This document shows, one piece after another, positions 9,502 to 19,136 of a stretch of DNA of 64,000 nucleotides. The translations under genes were made by a program, and so were the position numbers. The first letter of the stretch is position 1. Every line of letters starts with the position of its first letter. Origin of the DNA: Polyangiaceae bacterium (lineage in GTDB: Bacteria > Myxococcota_A > Polyangia > Polyangiales > Polyangiaceae). The DNA lies in NCBI GenBank assembly GCA_019637295.1, contig JAHBVX010000003.1, forward strand, positions 372,001 to 436,000. Reading direction: 5' to 3'. The notes under the pieces were generated by a model. That model saw only the letters and a list, made by a program, of their open reading frames with translations. It did no database searches and had not been told where the DNA came from.

Positions 9502-9531
9502 GGCCTACGGCGAGGCGGGCCAGGCCGTCAA
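9502..9531 (-). promoter_or_regulatory. Promoter of the TPR/PEGA gene, apparently leaderless
   Basis: Reading leftward, TTGACG (9531-9526), an 18-base spacer, then TAGGCC (9507-9502). Only 7 bases separate the -10 box from the ATG at 9494, so transcription should begin at or within a base or two of the start codon. There is no Shine-Dalgarno. Confidence 0.5.
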
Positions 9532-9551
9532 GGGCTCACTCGCCAACGCGC

Positions 9552-10937
9552 TCAATACCCGAGGTCGACGCCCGGCTTGGCCGTGGGCTTCGGCGCAGGC
9601 TGAGCGGTCGTGGCAGCGGGCTTCGCCGTTGGCTTCGGCTTGGCAGGCGCCGGGCCGGCTCCTACCCTCGCCGGCTTGGGTTCGACCGCAGCCTGCGCGA
9701 CCGGAGGCTCGGCTGACGGCGGCGCGGGTGGGTCCGCCGGCTCCACCGCCGGCGGCTCGCTGGGCTCCGCGGTCGACGCAGCTTCGTCAGCGACGGAGGA
9801 CGCCGCCGCCGGGGCCGGCTGGACGGCTCCAGCCGAGGCTGCGCCACTGCGCAGCGCCAGGGCCAGCCCGAGCCCGAGCAGCGAGAAGACGACGAGACCA
9901 CCGCCTGCCACCGCGAGCAGCGGCAGCGCGCTCTTGCTCGGGCGGGTGTTCTGCGTGAACGCGCCGACCGTCTGCGCGACGGGCACGGACCCGCTCGCGG
10001 GGGTTGGGTGCCCGGGTGGGGTCAGACTGGGCGCCAGAGGCGACAAGGGCAGCGACAGCGGGGGCCCGCTGGTCAGCCCCGCTGCCGCGCTCAGCTGCTC
10101 GGACAGCGCTTGGGCCGACTGAAACCGATCCGCGGGCTCGCGCTCGAGCGCGCGCGCAAACCAGGCGTCGAACTCGGGCGGCAGCTCGGGCCTCGTCGCA
10201 GAGGGCACCGGCAGCGGTGAGGTGCAGATCTTCACGAGCAGGTCGCCGACCGCCTCGCCTTCGAACGGCAAGCGCCCCACCACACAGCGGTACGCGATCA
10301 CGCCGACGGACCACAAGTCCGAACGAACGTCGATGTTGCGCAGGCCGCGCGCCTGCTCGGGGCTCATGTAGTACGGCGTGCCGAGCACCGAACCGGTGCG
10401 AGTGGACGAGGAGACCCCCATCGACTTGTCCGTGAACTTCGCGATACCGAAGTCGACCACCTTGGCGATCTCGCTGCCGTCCTCCTCGTCGTGGACCAGG
10501 AAGATGTTCTCGGGCTTCAGATCGCGGTGAACGATACCGGCCTCGTGGGCTCTGGCCAGCGCACGGCAGACCTGCACGAGAATGCGCGCGGTGTCCTGCA
10601 GCCCGAGCTGCCCGACACGCGCGAGGCGCTTGTCGAGGGGCTCCCCCGCCAGATACTCCATCACGATGTAGGGGTTGCCGCCCTCGGTCACGCCCTGATC
10701 GAGCACCCCCACCACGTGCTTGGTGCGCAAGCGAGCCGCCGCGCGGGCCTCGTTCACGAAGCGCTGCTGCGCTTCATCGTTGTCCGCGTACTCGCTCTCG
10801 ATGAACTTGATCGCCACGCGCGTGCCGAGGGTGACGTGCAGCCCTTCCCACACCGAGCCCATTCCACCCTGGCCGAGCAGGCGAGTGACCTGGTACTTGC
10901 CCGCCACGAGCTGCTCAGGCGGCGACGGATCGGTCAT
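9552..10937 (-). CDS. Eukaryotic-like serine/threonine protein kinase (PknB type), membrane-anchored
   Basis: 461 residues from the ATG at 10937; the frame extends upstream but carries no kinase-like sequence. The kinase domain (about 15-285) is complete: glycine loop GQGGMGSVWEG at 22-32, VAIKF, catalytic HRDLKPEN near 137, DFGIAKF near 162, and GTPYYMSPEQARG in the activation segment. It is therefore predicted active. A single membrane segment (about 332-358) follows a Pro-rich linker, and a 100-residue Pro/Ala/Lys-rich tail ends DLGY; no PASTA repeats or sensor domain are present. The kinase faces the cytoplasm. It is divergent from polA and upstream of the TPR/PEGA gene, a plausible output or partner. 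Confidence 0.93.
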   Translation of the reverse strand: MTDPSPPEQLVAGKYQVTRLLGQGGMGSVWEGLHVTLGTRVAIKFIESEYADNDEAQQRFVNEARAAARLRTKHVVGVLDQGVTEGGNPYIVMEYLAGEPLDKRLARVGQLGLQDTARILVQVCRALARAHEAGIVHRDLKPENIFLVHDEEDGSEIAKVVDFGIAKFTDKSMGVSSSTRTGSVLGTPYYMSPEQARGLRNIDVRSDLWSVGVIAYRCVVGRLPFEGEAVGDLLVKICTSPLPVPSATRPELPPEFDAWFARALEREPADRFQSAQALSEQLSAAAGLTSGPPLSLPLSPLAPSLTPPGHPTPASGSVPVAQTVGAFTQNTRPSKSALPLLAVAGGGLVVFSLLGLGLALALRSGAASAGAVQPAPAAASSVADEAASTAEPSEPPAVEPADPPAPPSAEPPVAQAAVEPKPARVGAGPAPAKPKPTAKPAATTAQPAPKPTAKPGVDLGY

Positions 10938-10947
10938 GGGAGGCGTC

Positions 10948-10977
10948 AGGGTAGCAGGCCGGGCCGGGCGGCGTCCA
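10948..10977 (-). promoter_or_regulatory. Promoter of the kinase gene, short or no leader
   Basis: Reading leftward, TGGACG (10977-10972), an 18-base spacer, then TACCCT (10953-10948); 10 bases separate it from the ATG at 10937, with no Shine-Dalgarno. Confidence 0.4.
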
Positions 10978-11059
10978 CGAACGGCAACAAAGACGCCGAT
11001 CCAGCGACGGGCCGAGGGTGGCGCGCCCGGCCCGCCGCGGTCTCTGGTAGGCATCCACC

Positions 11060-13795
11060 ATGTCCACCGCGCTCCCCCCGGCCGGCGATCCCAACGTGCT
11101 GTATCTGGTGGACCTCTCGAGCTACCTGCTGCGCGCCTACCACGCCGTCGCGCCGCTCACGAGCCCGAGCGGCGAACCGACCCACGCGACCTACGGCACG
11201 GTCAACATGCTCGAGCGGCTGGTGCGCGAGCGGAGACCCGCGCTGCTCGCCGTGGCTCTCGACTCTGGGCGCGACACCTTCCGTCGTGAACTGTACCCCG
11301 AGTACAAGGCACACCGCCCCCCCGCGCCAGACGACCTCCGGGTCCAGATGGCGCGCGCCGAAGAGATCGTGGAGGCGTTCGGCATCCCCACCTTCAAGCA
11401 GAGCGGTGTGGAGGCCGACGACCTGATCGCGACCGTCGTCGAGCGTGCGCGAGCCAGGGGCGTGTCGGTCGTGATCGTGGGCGCCGACAAGGACTTGATG
11501 CAGCTCGTCGGCCCTGACGTCGTGCTCTGGGACACCATGCGCGATCGCGTGTTCGGCGTACCCGAGGTGGAGGAACGCTATGGCGTGAGCGTGGACAAGC
11601 TGCGGGACCTGTTGGCGCTGATGGGGGACTCCTCCGACAACATCCCCGGCGTGCCGCACGTCGGCCCCAAGACGGCGCGAGACTTGCTCAACGCGCACGG
11701 CACGCTGGAGGCCCTGTACGCCAACTTGGAGCGCATCGAGCGCAAGAAGCTGCGTGAGAATCTGGCAGAGCACGAACCGCAGGCACGGGTGAGCCAGAAG
11801 CTCGTGACGTTGAAATCCGATTGCCCCATCGAGTTCGACCTCGAGCAGCTACGCTTCGGCGGACGAGACGTGCCTCGGCTCGCGCGACTGTACTCCGAGC
11901 TCGGCTTCACCCGACAGCTGCACGCGCTCGGCGAGCAGGGGGAGCGCCCGCAGCCACCGACCGCGAGCGAGGCCGCCGCGCCGGCGGCGACTGCCCCGAT
12001 CCCCCTGGCGTACGAGGTCGTACGCGACTCAGGCGCCCTCGAGCGACTCGCCGCGCGCGCACGCACCGCGGAGCTGCTCAGCATCTACGTCGAGACGGTG
12101 GATCCGACCCGGCCCTGGGAGGGACTGGTGGGCATCGCGCTCGCGGACGCGCCTGGCCGGGCCGCGTACGTGCCCCTCGGTCATCGGCTGCTCGACGGCG
12201 GCAGCTCCCTGCCCCTGAGCGAGGTGCGCGAACGGCTCGGCCCGGTGCTGGGCGACCCTCGGGTGCCCAAGGCCGCCCACGGCATCCGGCGCGTCATGGT
12301 CGCGCTCGACTGGCACGACCTGCCGCTGGCCGGCGCGGCGCGGGACACCGAGCTCATGCACTACTTGCTCGATCCGGAGGCGCGGCACGCTCTCGAGCCC
12401 CTCGCCGACGCCGGACTGGGTATGAAGCTCGATGCTCGCGAGACGCTCACGCACCCCGCCCGGGGCCGGCACGTCGCCCTCGACGAGGTCCCCGTCGACG
12501 ACGTCGCTCCCCACGCCTCGAGTCACGCGGATGCTTCCCTGCGCCTCGCCGCGGCCTACCAGCCCAAGCTCTTGGATCTCGGACTGGGGGACCTGTATCG
12601 CGATCTGGAGCTGCCCCTGTGCGCGCTCTTGGCGCGCATGGAGCGGCGCGGTGTGCTGGTGGACGTCGAGCGGCTGCGGGAGATCGGTGTGCGCTGCGAA
12701 CGCGAACTCGCTGAGCTGGAGCGCCGCGCCCACGAGGCCGCGGGCAAGGAGTTCAACGTCAACTCGCCCAGACAGCTCGAGGCGCTGCTGTTCGACGAGC
12801 TCGGCCTCAAGCCGTTGAAGCGCACCAAGACTCATCGCTCGACTGACGCCGCGACCCTCGACGCGCTGTCGGAGGAGCACCCGCTGCCGCAGATCATCCT
12901 GGAGCTGCGGCAGATCGCCAAGCTCAAGGGCACGTACATCGACGCGCTGCCTAGCCTGGTCAACCCCAAGACTGGGCGCATCCACACATCCTGGGAGCAA
13001 GCGGTAGCCGCCACGGGTCGGCTGTCGTCGGTCGATCCGAACCTGCAGAACATACCGGTGCGGAGCGAGCTCGGCCGAGAGATCCGCGCGGCCTTCGTCG
13101 CGCCTCCGGGTCACTACTTGCTCAGCGCGGACTACTCGCAGATCGAGCTGCGCGTGTTGGCGCACCTGTCGCAGGATCCGGTCTTGCTCGACGCCTTCCG
13201 CGCCGGACAAGACATCCACACCCGAACTGCGATGGAGATCTTCGGTCTAACGCCCGATGCCGTCACGAGCGAGCACCGGCGGCGGGCCAAGGCCGTGAAC
13301 TTCGGCGTCATCTACGGTCAGGGTGACAGCGGGCTGGCCAAGAGCCTCGGCATCTCACGCAAGGAGGCCGCCGACTTCATCGGCGCCTACTTCGCGCGCT
13401 ACCAGGGCGTGCGCGAGTTCATGGACAGCACGCTACAGAGCGCGCGCTCCAGTGATGCGGTGCGCACGCTGCTCGGACGCCGTCGGCTCGTGCCAGACAT
13501 TCGACACGGCAACCGCGCTCGCCGGCTGGCTGCCGAGCGCGTCGCGATGAACGCGCCCATCCAAGGGACCGCCGCGGACATCCTCAAGCTGGCGATGCTG
13601 CGCTTCGCCGAGCCTGTCACACCGGGCTCGCACCTGGTGCTGACGGTGCACGACGAGCTCGTGTTCGAGGTACCCGAGGCCGAGCTCTCGAGCGCGACCG
13701 AGCGGGTGCGCTCCGCGATGCAGGGAGCCTTCGCGCTCGCCGTCCCGCTCGTGGTCGACGTCGGGCACGCCCGAAATTGGAAGGACGCACACTGA
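11060..13795 (+). CDS. polA: DNA polymerase I (proofreading residues lost)
   Basis: 911 residues, normal length for full PolA. The 5' nuclease domain (1-290) is intact (YKAHRP, SGVEADDLIATVVERA, VGADKDLMQL, LMGDSSDNIPGVPHVGPKTA). The polymerase domain (about 520-911) has motif A DYSQIELRVLAHLS, motif B RRAKAVNFGVIYGQGDSGLA and motif C VLTVHDELVFEVPE. The middle 3'-5' exonuclease fold (about 310-500) is present, but aligned by eye to E. coli the acidic residues D355, D424 and D501 correspond to Tyr, Val and His, so proofreading should be absent, as in Taq and Bst polymerases. The role is Okazaki-fragment processing and repair. It is divergent from the kinase gene; a TAGGCA box ends 6 bases before the ATG. 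Confidence 0.97.
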   Translation: MSTALPPAGDPNVLYLVDLSSYLLRAYHAVAPLTSPSGEPTHATYGTVNMLERLVRERRPALLAVALDSGRDTFRRELYPEYKAHRPPAPDDLRVQMARAEEIVEAFGIPTFKQSGVEADDLIATVVERARARGVSVVIVGADKDLMQLVGPDVVLWDTMRDRVFGVPEVEERYGVSVDKLRDLLALMGDSSDNIPGVPHVGPKTARDLLNAHGTLEALYANLERIERKKLRENLAEHEPQARVSQKLVTLKSDCPIEFDLEQLRFGGRDVPRLARLYSELGFTRQLHALGEQGERPQPPTASEAAAPAATAPIPLAYEVVRDSGALERLAARARTAELLSIYVETVDPTRPWEGLVGIALADAPGRAAYVPLGHRLLDGGSSLPLSEVRERLGPVLGDPRVPKAAHGIRRVMVALDWHDLPLAGAARDTELMHYLLDPEARHALEPLADAGLGMKLDARETLTHPARGRHVALDEVPVDDVAPHASSHADASLRLAAAYQPKLLDLGLGDLYRDLELPLCALLARMERRGVLVDVERLREIGVRCERELAELERRAHEAAGKEFNVNSPRQLEALLFDELGLKPLKRTKTHRSTDAATLDALSEEHPLPQIILELRQIAKLKGTYIDALPSLVNPKTGRIHTSWEQAVAATGRLSSVDPNLQNIPVRSELGREIRAAFVAPPGHYLLSADYSQIELRVLAHLSQDPVLLDAFRAGQDIHTRTAMEIFGLTPDAVTSEHRRRAKAVNFGVIYGQGDSGLAKSLGISRKEAADFIGAYFARYQGVREFMDSTLQSARSSDAVRTLLGRRRLVPDIRHGNRARRLAAERVAMNAPIQGTAADILKLAMLRFAEPVTPGSHLVLTVHDELVFEVPEAELSSATERVRSAMQGAFALAVPLVVDVGHARNWKDAH

Positions 13796-13818
13796 CGGGC
13801 GACCGCCGGCCAGCGTCA

Positions 13819-13847
13819 TTGAAAAGCCCCAAGCTCGCGACTACCGT
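13819..13847 (+). promoter_or_regulatory. Promoter of the FAD oxidoreductase operon, apparently leaderless
   Basis: TTGAAA (13819-13824), a 17-base spacer and TACCGT (13842-13847), ending 8 bases before the ATG at 13856. No Shine-Dalgarno is present. Confidence 0.5.
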
Positions 13848-13855
13848 CGGCCCCC

Positions 13856-15175
13856 ATGCCCGCCCCCCTCACCCCCTCCAAGACGCCCGTCGTCGTGCTC
13901 GGGGCGGGGCTCACGGGCCTGTCCGCCGCTCTGCACCTGCGTGACCTGGCCGTCGAACATCGGCTGCTCGAGAAGCTGCCGCACCCGGGCGGGCACGCCA
14001 TCACCGTCGAGGACTCGGGCTTCCGCTTCGATCGCACCGGGCACCTGTTGCACTTGCGCGACCCCGAGATGCGAGCCCGGGTCCTGGGCTGGCTCGGAGA
14101 GGACGTCGTGGAGGTGGAGCGCAACAGCGTGATCTGGTCCAACGGCGTGTACACCGCCTACCCGTTTCAAGCGAACACCTTCGGCCTGCCGCCCGAGGTC
14201 GCCTACGAGTGCGTGATGGGTTTTCTGCGAGCCCACTACGCGCCGCCCGGGGCCGAGCCGAAGAATTTCGAGGAGTTCTGCCTGACCCACTTCGGCGAGG
14301 GCATCAGCCGGCACTTCATGATCCCGTACAACTCGCGGCTGTGGGGCGTGCACCCGCGCGAGATCACCAGCGCCTGGTGTCAGCGCTTCGTGCCGCTGCC
14401 CAAGCTCGAGGACGTGATCGCCGGCGCGGTGGGCGCGAGCGAGCGCAAGCTCGGGTACAACACCCACTTCGTCTACCCTCGGCTAGGCATCGGCGAGCTG
14501 CCCCTGGCGATGGCCCGGGAGCACGGTCGCGTGGAGCTGTCACGATCCCCGCGCAGCATCGATCCGAGCCGGCGGCTCGTGACCCTCGACGACGAGGTCG
14601 TACAGTTCGATGCGTTGATTTCCAGCGCCCCGCTGCCGAGCCTGCTCGCCTCCTTCACCGAGCTGCCTCCACCCGTCGCGGAGGCCGCCAGTAAGCTGCG
14701 TTGCACGCACCTGTACTACCTGGACGTGGCGCTCGACGCGCCGTGCGCCCAGCCAGTGCACTGGATCTACGTGCCAGAGGAGAAATACCCGTTCTACCGC
14801 GTCGGCTGCTACTCGCACTTCTCTGCGGCCATGGCGCCGCCCGGCAAGGCAGGGCTGTACGTGGAGCTGACGGATCGGCAAGAGCCGGATCTCACTCGGC
14901 TCGTGCCGGAGGTCGCCGCGGCGCTGACCGAGATGGGGCTCGTCAGCGCGCCCTCCGCTCTGCTGTTCGCGCGACTTCGCCGCATCGATTTCGCCTACGT
15001 GATCTTCGATCACGACTACTTCGCGGCCCTCGACGTGATCAGACCCTTCCTCGAGCGGAGCCGGGTGATATCGGCCGGCCGCTATGGCGCCTGGAACTAC
15101 TCCTCCATGGAGGATGCCCTGATCTTCGGGCGCGAGGCCGCGGCCACCGCTCGGGCACTCTTGGACCAATCATGA
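13856..15175 (+). CDS. FAD-dependent oxidoreductase (UDP-galactopyranose mutase / amine-oxidase-like)
   Basis: 439 residues. The N-terminus has the Rossmann dinucleotide motif [19 protein letters not shown] (about 11-29) and the second conserved FAD loop [20 protein letters not shown] (about 38-57), as in the FAD-amine oxidase and UDP-galactopyranose mutase superfamily. A C-terminal FAD segment sits around [17 protein letters not shown]. No covalent-flavin or Rieske motif is seen. It ends in an ATGA overlap with a GT2 glycosyltransferase, so the pair is translationally coupled and probably acts together on a nucleotide-sugar or lipid-linked saccharide. The exact reaction is uncertain; protoporphyrinogen or carotenoid oxidation is less likely given this neighbour. 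Confidence 0.82.
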   Translation: MPAPLTPSKTPVVVLGAGLTGLSAALHLRDLAVEHRLLEKLPHPGGHAITVEDSGFRFDRTGHLLHLRDPEMRARVLGWLGEDVVEVERNSVIWSNGVYTAYPFQANTFGLPPEVAYECVMGFLRAHYAPPGAEPKNFEEFCLTHFGEGISRHFMIPYNSRLWGVHPREITSAWCQRFVPLPKLEDVIAGAVGASERKLGYNTHFVYPRLGIGELPLAMAREHGRVELSRSPRSIDPSRRLVTLDDEVVQFDALISSAPLPSLLASFTELPPPVAEAASKLRCTHLYYLDVALDAPCAQPVHWIYVPEEKYPFYRVGCYSHFSAAMAPPGKAGLYVELTDRQEPDLTRLVPEVAAALTEMGLVSAPSALLFARLRRIDFAYVIFDHDYFAALDVIRPFLERSRVISAGRYGAWNYSSMEDALIFGREAAATARALLDQS

Positions 15176-15882
15176 CACCCTCCCCCCGCATCTCCTTCGT
15201 CATCCCCGTCTACAACGAGCAGGCCATCCTACACGCCGCCGTGGTGGATCTGCGCGCCCGCCTCGAACCCTTCGGCTGGAGCTACGAGATCGTGCTGGCG
15301 GAGAACGGCTCCCGAGATCGCACCGTCGCCATCGCCGAGGAGCTGTGCGCCAAGTACCCGGAGGTCCGGTTCTTCTCGGTGGGCGAGCCCAACTACGGCA
15401 AAGCGCTCAAGGAGGGGATCCTGGCGGCCCGCGGCGAGCTGGTGATCTGCGAGGAGATCGATCTGTGCGACACGGACTTTCACCAACGGGCGGTCGAGCT
15501 GCTCGACGGCGGGGGCGCCGCCATGGTCATCGGGTCGAAGCTGATCGGCGGCGCCGAGGACGATCGTCCCTTCGTGCGTCACGCCGCGAGCGTCGTGTAC
15601 ACCGGCCTGCTGCGCGCCCTGCTCGGCTTCCGAGGCACCGATACCCACGGGCTCAAGGCCTTCCGTCGGGAGCCGCTGCTCGCGGTGGTGCGCGCCTGCG
15701 TCGTGGACAAGGACGTCTTCGCCAGCGAGCTGGTCATTCGAGCCTACCGCGCTCACCTCGACGTGGTGGAGATCCCCATCCGGGTGATCGAGAAGCGACC
15801 TCCATCCATCAACCTGTTCAAGCGGGTTCCGAACGTGCTGAAGAGCGTGGCCAAGCTGACCTGGGCGATTCGGCTGAACTGA
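15172..15882 (+). CDS. Glycosyltransferase family 2 (dolichol-phosphate-mannosyltransferase-like)
   Basis: 236 residues from the ATG at 15172 that overlaps the upstream stop; longer readings upstream are out-of-frame shadows of the oxidoreductase. It has the GT-A start [10 protein letters not shown], then [10 protein letters not shown], and the site of the metal-binding acidic motif reads EEIDLCD rather than the classic DxD. GSKLIGG and a [13 protein letters not shown] segment match polyprenyl-phosphate mannosyl/glucosyl transferase-like enzymes. No C-terminal membrane segments are present, so it is cytosolic or peripheral. It converges with the HAD phosphatase gene with only 6 bp between the stops. 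Confidence 0.88.
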   Translation: MTPSPRISFVIPVYNEQAILHAAVVDLRARLEPFGWSYEIVLAENGSRDRTVAIAEELCAKYPEVRFFSVGEPNYGKALKEGILAARGELVICEEIDLCDTDFHQRAVELLDGGGAAMVIGSKLIGGAEDDRPFVRHAASVVYTGLLRALLGFRGTDTHGLKAFRREPLLAVVRACVVDKDVFASELVIRAYRAHLDVVEIPIRVIEKRPPSINLFKRVPNVLKSVAKLTWAIRLN

Positions 15883-15888
15883 GCTCGG

Positions 15889-16539
15889 TCACCAGCGCTC
15901 GATGGGCCAACCTCGCCGCCTGGCGACGCGGGCAAGTCGCGCGTCCGGGTTGACGATCACGCGGTCCTTCACCACGTCCAAGAGGGGCAGATCGGTGATG
16001 CTGTCCGTATAGAACGTGGCGTCGTCGAGGGACACTCCCAGGCGCTCCGCCAGCCGCCCGGCACGCTCGATCTTGCCCGCGCCGTAGCACATGGGGGGCA
16101 AGAGCTCTCCGGTGAAGTTCCCGCGCTCGTCGAGCTCGAGCTCGGTGCACACGACGTGCTCGATGCCGAGCATCGCGGCCAGGGGCGAGGCCGCGTAGGT
16201 CGTCGCGCCGGTGACGATGGCGATCAGGTCCCCCGCGCGCTGGTGACGCTCGACCGCCCGACGACCCGCCTCGGCGACGTGGGGCACGACCCACTCGCCA
16301 AACCAGCCCTGGCACCGCTCGATCATCCACGCCTCGCTCCGTCCGCGGTAGCTCTTCAGGGCCTGGCGCGCGACCTTTGGCGCGTCGATCACGCCGAACG
16401 TGTAGCGCAGCAGCCACCACGCCATCCGCGCGTGCTCCCCCACGCCGATCTCGCCGAGGGCGCGTTGATACCGCACGTACAGCGTGGCGGTGTCCACCCG
16501 AACGAGGGTGCGATCCATGTCGAAGAGTGCGATGCGCAC
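15889..16539 (-). CDS. HAD-superfamily phosphatase, subfamily IB (SerB/CicA-like)
   Basis: 216 residues from a GTG at 16539; an upstream ATG at 16578 would overlap the first codon of hrpB on the other strand. Motif I is FDMDRT (the two Asp nucleophile/acid) at about residues 5-10, motif II is IVTGAT, and motif III/IV is DDATFYTDSITDLPLLD with the metal-binding Asp. A helical cap lies between motifs I and II, typical of subfamily IB (phosphoserine-phosphatase-like). Substrate not determinable. A TAGGCT hexamer (16556-16551) lies 11 bases upstream of the GTG on the minus strand. Confidence 0.88.
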   Translation of the reverse strand: MRIALFDMDRTLVRVDTATLYVRYQRALGEIGVGEHARMAWWLLRYTFGVIDAPKVARQALKSYRGRSEAWMIERCQGWFGEWVVPHVAEAGRRAVERHQRAGDLIAIVTGATTYAASPLAAMLGIEHVVCTELELDERGNFTGELLPPMCYGAGKIERAGRLAERLGVSLDDATFYTDSITDLPLLDVVKDRVIVNPDARLARVARRRGWPIERW

Positions 16540-16562
16540 GGCGGCGCCCGAGCCTAGCACGC

Positions 16563-16568
16563 TACACT
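16563..16568 (+). promoter_or_regulatory. Candidate -10 box of hrpB
   Basis: TACACT ends 8 bases before the hrpB ATG; no convincing -35 hexamer and no Shine-Dalgarno are seen. It is listed because the spacing repeats that of stronger promoters in the window. Confidence 0.3.
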
Positions 16569-16576
16569 GCTCGGCC

Positions 16577-19123
16577 ATGGCCCTCGTCCCGCTACCCGTC
16601 GACGCGCACCTGCCCGAGATCCGGACGCGGCTCGGCGCGTCGGGCGCGCTGGTGCTCGAGGCGGAGCCTGGCGCGGGCAAGACCACCCGCGCGACCGCCG
16701 CGTTGCTCGATGAGCTGCCCGGAAACATCTGGGTCAGCGAGCCGCGACGGGTAGCTGCTCGGCTCGCGGCAGCTCGCGTCGCCAGCGAGCTGGGCGAGCG
16801 GGTCGGTGAGACCGTCGGCTACAGCGTGCGCTTCGAGGAGGTCACTGGCCCGCGCACTCGCTTGTGCTTCATGACCGACGGGGTCCTGCTCCGGCGCTTG
16901 CTCGCCGGCGGCCAGCTCGCCGGCACCAGCGCCATCGTCATCGACGAGCTGCACGAGCGCAGCACGAACGCCGACCAATGTCTGGCGCTCGCCGTCGAGC
17001 TGCGCCGAACGTCGAGGCCCGATCTGCGGCTGCTGGTGATGAGCGCGACGCTGGACGGGCCCGCCGTCGCCGAGTACCTCGGCTGCGAGAGCGTGCGCGT
17101 GGCCGGGCGCCTGTTCCCGCTCACCATCGAGCACCTCCCGCGCCCGGACGAGCGACCGTTGGAGAAGCAGGTGTCCAGCGCCGTACGCACCCTGTTGGTC
17201 GACGAGCACCCGGGCGACGTGCTCGTGTTCTTGCCTGGCGCCCGCGAGATCCGCGCGTGCCAGCAGAGCCTGCAGTCCCTCGCCGCCGCGGCGGACTTCG
17301 AGATCGCGCTGCTGCACGGGGACCTGCCGCTCGCGGAGCAGACCCGGGCCCTCGAGCCCGGACGCGGCCGCAAGGTCGTGCTCAGCACGAACGTGGCTGA
17401 GTCCAGCATCACGGTGCCCGGCGTCACCGCCGTGATCGACAGCGGGCTGTCGCGGGTAGCGGTCACGTCGCCCTGGACGGGGATCCCTCGGCTTCAGACG
17501 CTGCCCATCAGCCGCGCCTCCGCCACCCAGCGCGCCGGGCGCGCCGGTCGCGTCGCGCCGGGTCGCGTGCTGCGGCTCTACACTCACGGTGACCTGCAGC
17601 GCCGCCCTGCGCGCGACACGCCCGAGATCGCGCGCACGGAGCTGGCCGAGCTCGTCCTCTCGCTCAGGGCCCGGGGTTTCGCGTCGGTCAGCGAGCTGGC
17701 TTGGCTCACCCCGCCACCGGAGGCCGCCGTCGCGTCGGCGGAGAGTCTCTTGTGTCGGCTCGGCGCGGTCACGACGGGTGGCGCGCTCACGCCGCTGGGG
17801 CGAGAGATGTCACGGCTGCCGCTGCCGCCCCGCCTCGCACGCCTCTTGGTCGAAGGCGGACGGCGGGGCGTGGGCGACCGCGCGGCGACCATCGTCGCGC
17901 TGCTCTCGGAGCGCGACATCCGCAGGTCGGCGCGGGCTGGATTCGGCGCGCGCTCCAGCGCACACGCCGAGCGCGGACCCTCGGATCTACTCGAGCTCGA
18001 GTCCCTGTTCGAGCAGGCGCGAGACGCGCGCGACGGCCGCCACGCGATCGAGGCGCTGGGGTTGGATCCCCGAGCAGTGCGGTCCGTGGCCGAGTCCCGT
18101 CGCCAGCTCCTCCGCCTGGCGCGGCCTGCGGGCGAGCTGGGCAGCGAGAGCGGCGACGAGGCCCTGCTCCGTGCCGTGCTGTGCGCGTTCGTCGATCGCC
18201 TCGCTCGCCGCCAGCGAGCCGGCGAGGCCACGCTGATCCTGGCCAGCGGGGAGACCGCGCGTCAGGCGGACACCAGCGTCGTGATCGATGCCGAGTTCCT
18301 GGTCGCGGTGGACGTGGAGCAGAGCCGGGCGGGGCGCGCCGGCACCGTCGTGCGACTCGCCAGCGCGGTACAGCCCGAGTGGCTGCTCGAGGGCTTCGAG
18401 TCCATGCTGCTCGAGGAGGACCGCCTGCAGTGGAACGACGCCCGGCGGCGGGTGGAGCGCGTCACGCGTCTGGCCATCGGTTCGGTGGTGCTCGACGAGA
18501 GCCGCTCGCCAGCGCCGCCCTCCCCCGAGGCCTCTGCCCTCCTGGCCGACGCGCTGCTCGCACGCGGCAGCGGGCAGCTGCGAGCCGAGGCGGGACTCGA
18601 CTCGCTCGCTGCCCGGGTAGCCCTCCTGCGTGAGGCGCTCGGCCCGGAGGTACTGCCGCCCCTGGACGAGAACGCGCTCGGCGACGCTCTGGCCGCCGCC
18701 TGCGAGGGCGCCACGAGCGAGGCCGACGTCGCACAGCTGGCGCTCACGACGGAGTTCACCAATCGCCTCACTCCCGAGCAGCGTCGACTACTCGGCGAGC
18801 AAGCTCCGCCCACCGTCACCCTGCGCGGCGGGCGCAGCGTGACGGTGCACTACGAAGCCGGCAAGCCACCCTGGGTCGAGTCCCGCCTACAGGACTTCTT
18901 CGGCATGAGCGAGGGGCCGACGCTCGCTCGGGGACGCATCCCAGTGACGCTGCACCTGCTCGCACCCAACGGTCGCGCCGTGCAGGTGAGCCAAGATCTG
19001 AGCGGCTTCTGGCAGCGGCACTACCCGGCCATTCGCAAGGAGCTGATGCGCAAGTACCCCCGGCATCTGTGGCCGGAAGACGGCGCGCGCGCCACCCCGC
19101 CCACGCCCGGACGCAGCCGCTGA
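16577..19123 (+). CDS. hrpB: ATP-dependent helicase HrpB
   Basis: 848 residues from the ATG at 16577, the usual HrpB length (about 810-850). DEAH-box motifs are complete: Walker A EPGAGKTTRATAALLD near 27-42, DELHERS (motif II, the His-containing variant of HrpB), SATLDGPAVAEYL (motif III) and QRAGRAGRVAPGRVLRLYT (motif VI). The C-terminal HrpB-specific region includes TLRGGRSVTVHYEAGKPPWV and GFWQRHYPAIRKELMRKYPRHLWPE, highly typical of the family. Its physiological role in bacteria is poorly understood; it is a DExH RNA helicase-type protein. It is divergent from the HAD gene and converges with mutS. Confidence 0.95.
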   Translation: MALVPLPVDAHLPEIRTRLGASGALVLEAEPGAGKTTRATAALLDELPGNIWVSEPRRVAARLAAARVASELGERVGETVGYSVRFEEVTGPRTRLCFMTDGVLLRRLLAGGQLAGTSAIVIDELHERSTNADQCLALAVELRRTSRPDLRLLVMSATLDGPAVAEYLGCESVRVAGRLFPLTIEHLPRPDERPLEKQVSSAVRTLLVDEHPGDVLVFLPGAREIRACQQSLQSLAAAADFEIALLHGDLPLAEQTRALEPGRGRKVVLSTNVAESSITVPGVTAVIDSGLSRVAVTSPWTGIPRLQTLPISRASATQRAGRAGRVAPGRVLRLYTHGDLQRRPARDTPEIARTELAELVLSLRARGFASVSELAWLTPPPEAAVASAESLLCRLGAVTTGGALTPLGREMSRLPLPPRLARLLVEGGRRGVGDRAATIVALLSERDIRRSARAGFGARSSAHAERGPSDLLELESLFEQARDARDGRHAIEALGLDPRAVRSVAESRRQLLRLARPAGELGSESGDEALLRAVLCAFVDRLARRQRAGEATLILASGETARQADTSVVIDAEFLVAVDVEQSRAGRAGTVVRLASAVQPEWLLEGFESMLLEEDRLQWNDARRRVERVTRLAIGSVVLDESRSPAPPSPEASALLADALLARGSGQLRAEAGLDSLAARVALLREALGPEVLPPLDENALGDALAAACEGATSEADVAQLALTTEFTNRLTPEQRRLLGEQAPPTVTLRGGRSVTVHYEAGKPPWVESRLQDFFGMSEGPTLARGRIPVTLHLLAPNGRAVQVSQDLSGFWQRHYPAIRKELMRKYPRHLWPEDGARATPPTPGRSR

Positions 19124-19136
19124 AGTCCCGCTGGGA

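Noticed and set aside
10491-11426. Plus-strand 311-codon frame across the kinase-polA junction
   Set aside because: It covers parts of two well-supported genes in other frames and shows no protein-like features.
12029-13219. Antisense frame of 396 codons opposite polA
   Set aside because: It lies wholly inside a conserved polymerase gene, has no family resemblance or ribosome site, and such long frames are expected opposite GC-rich genes.
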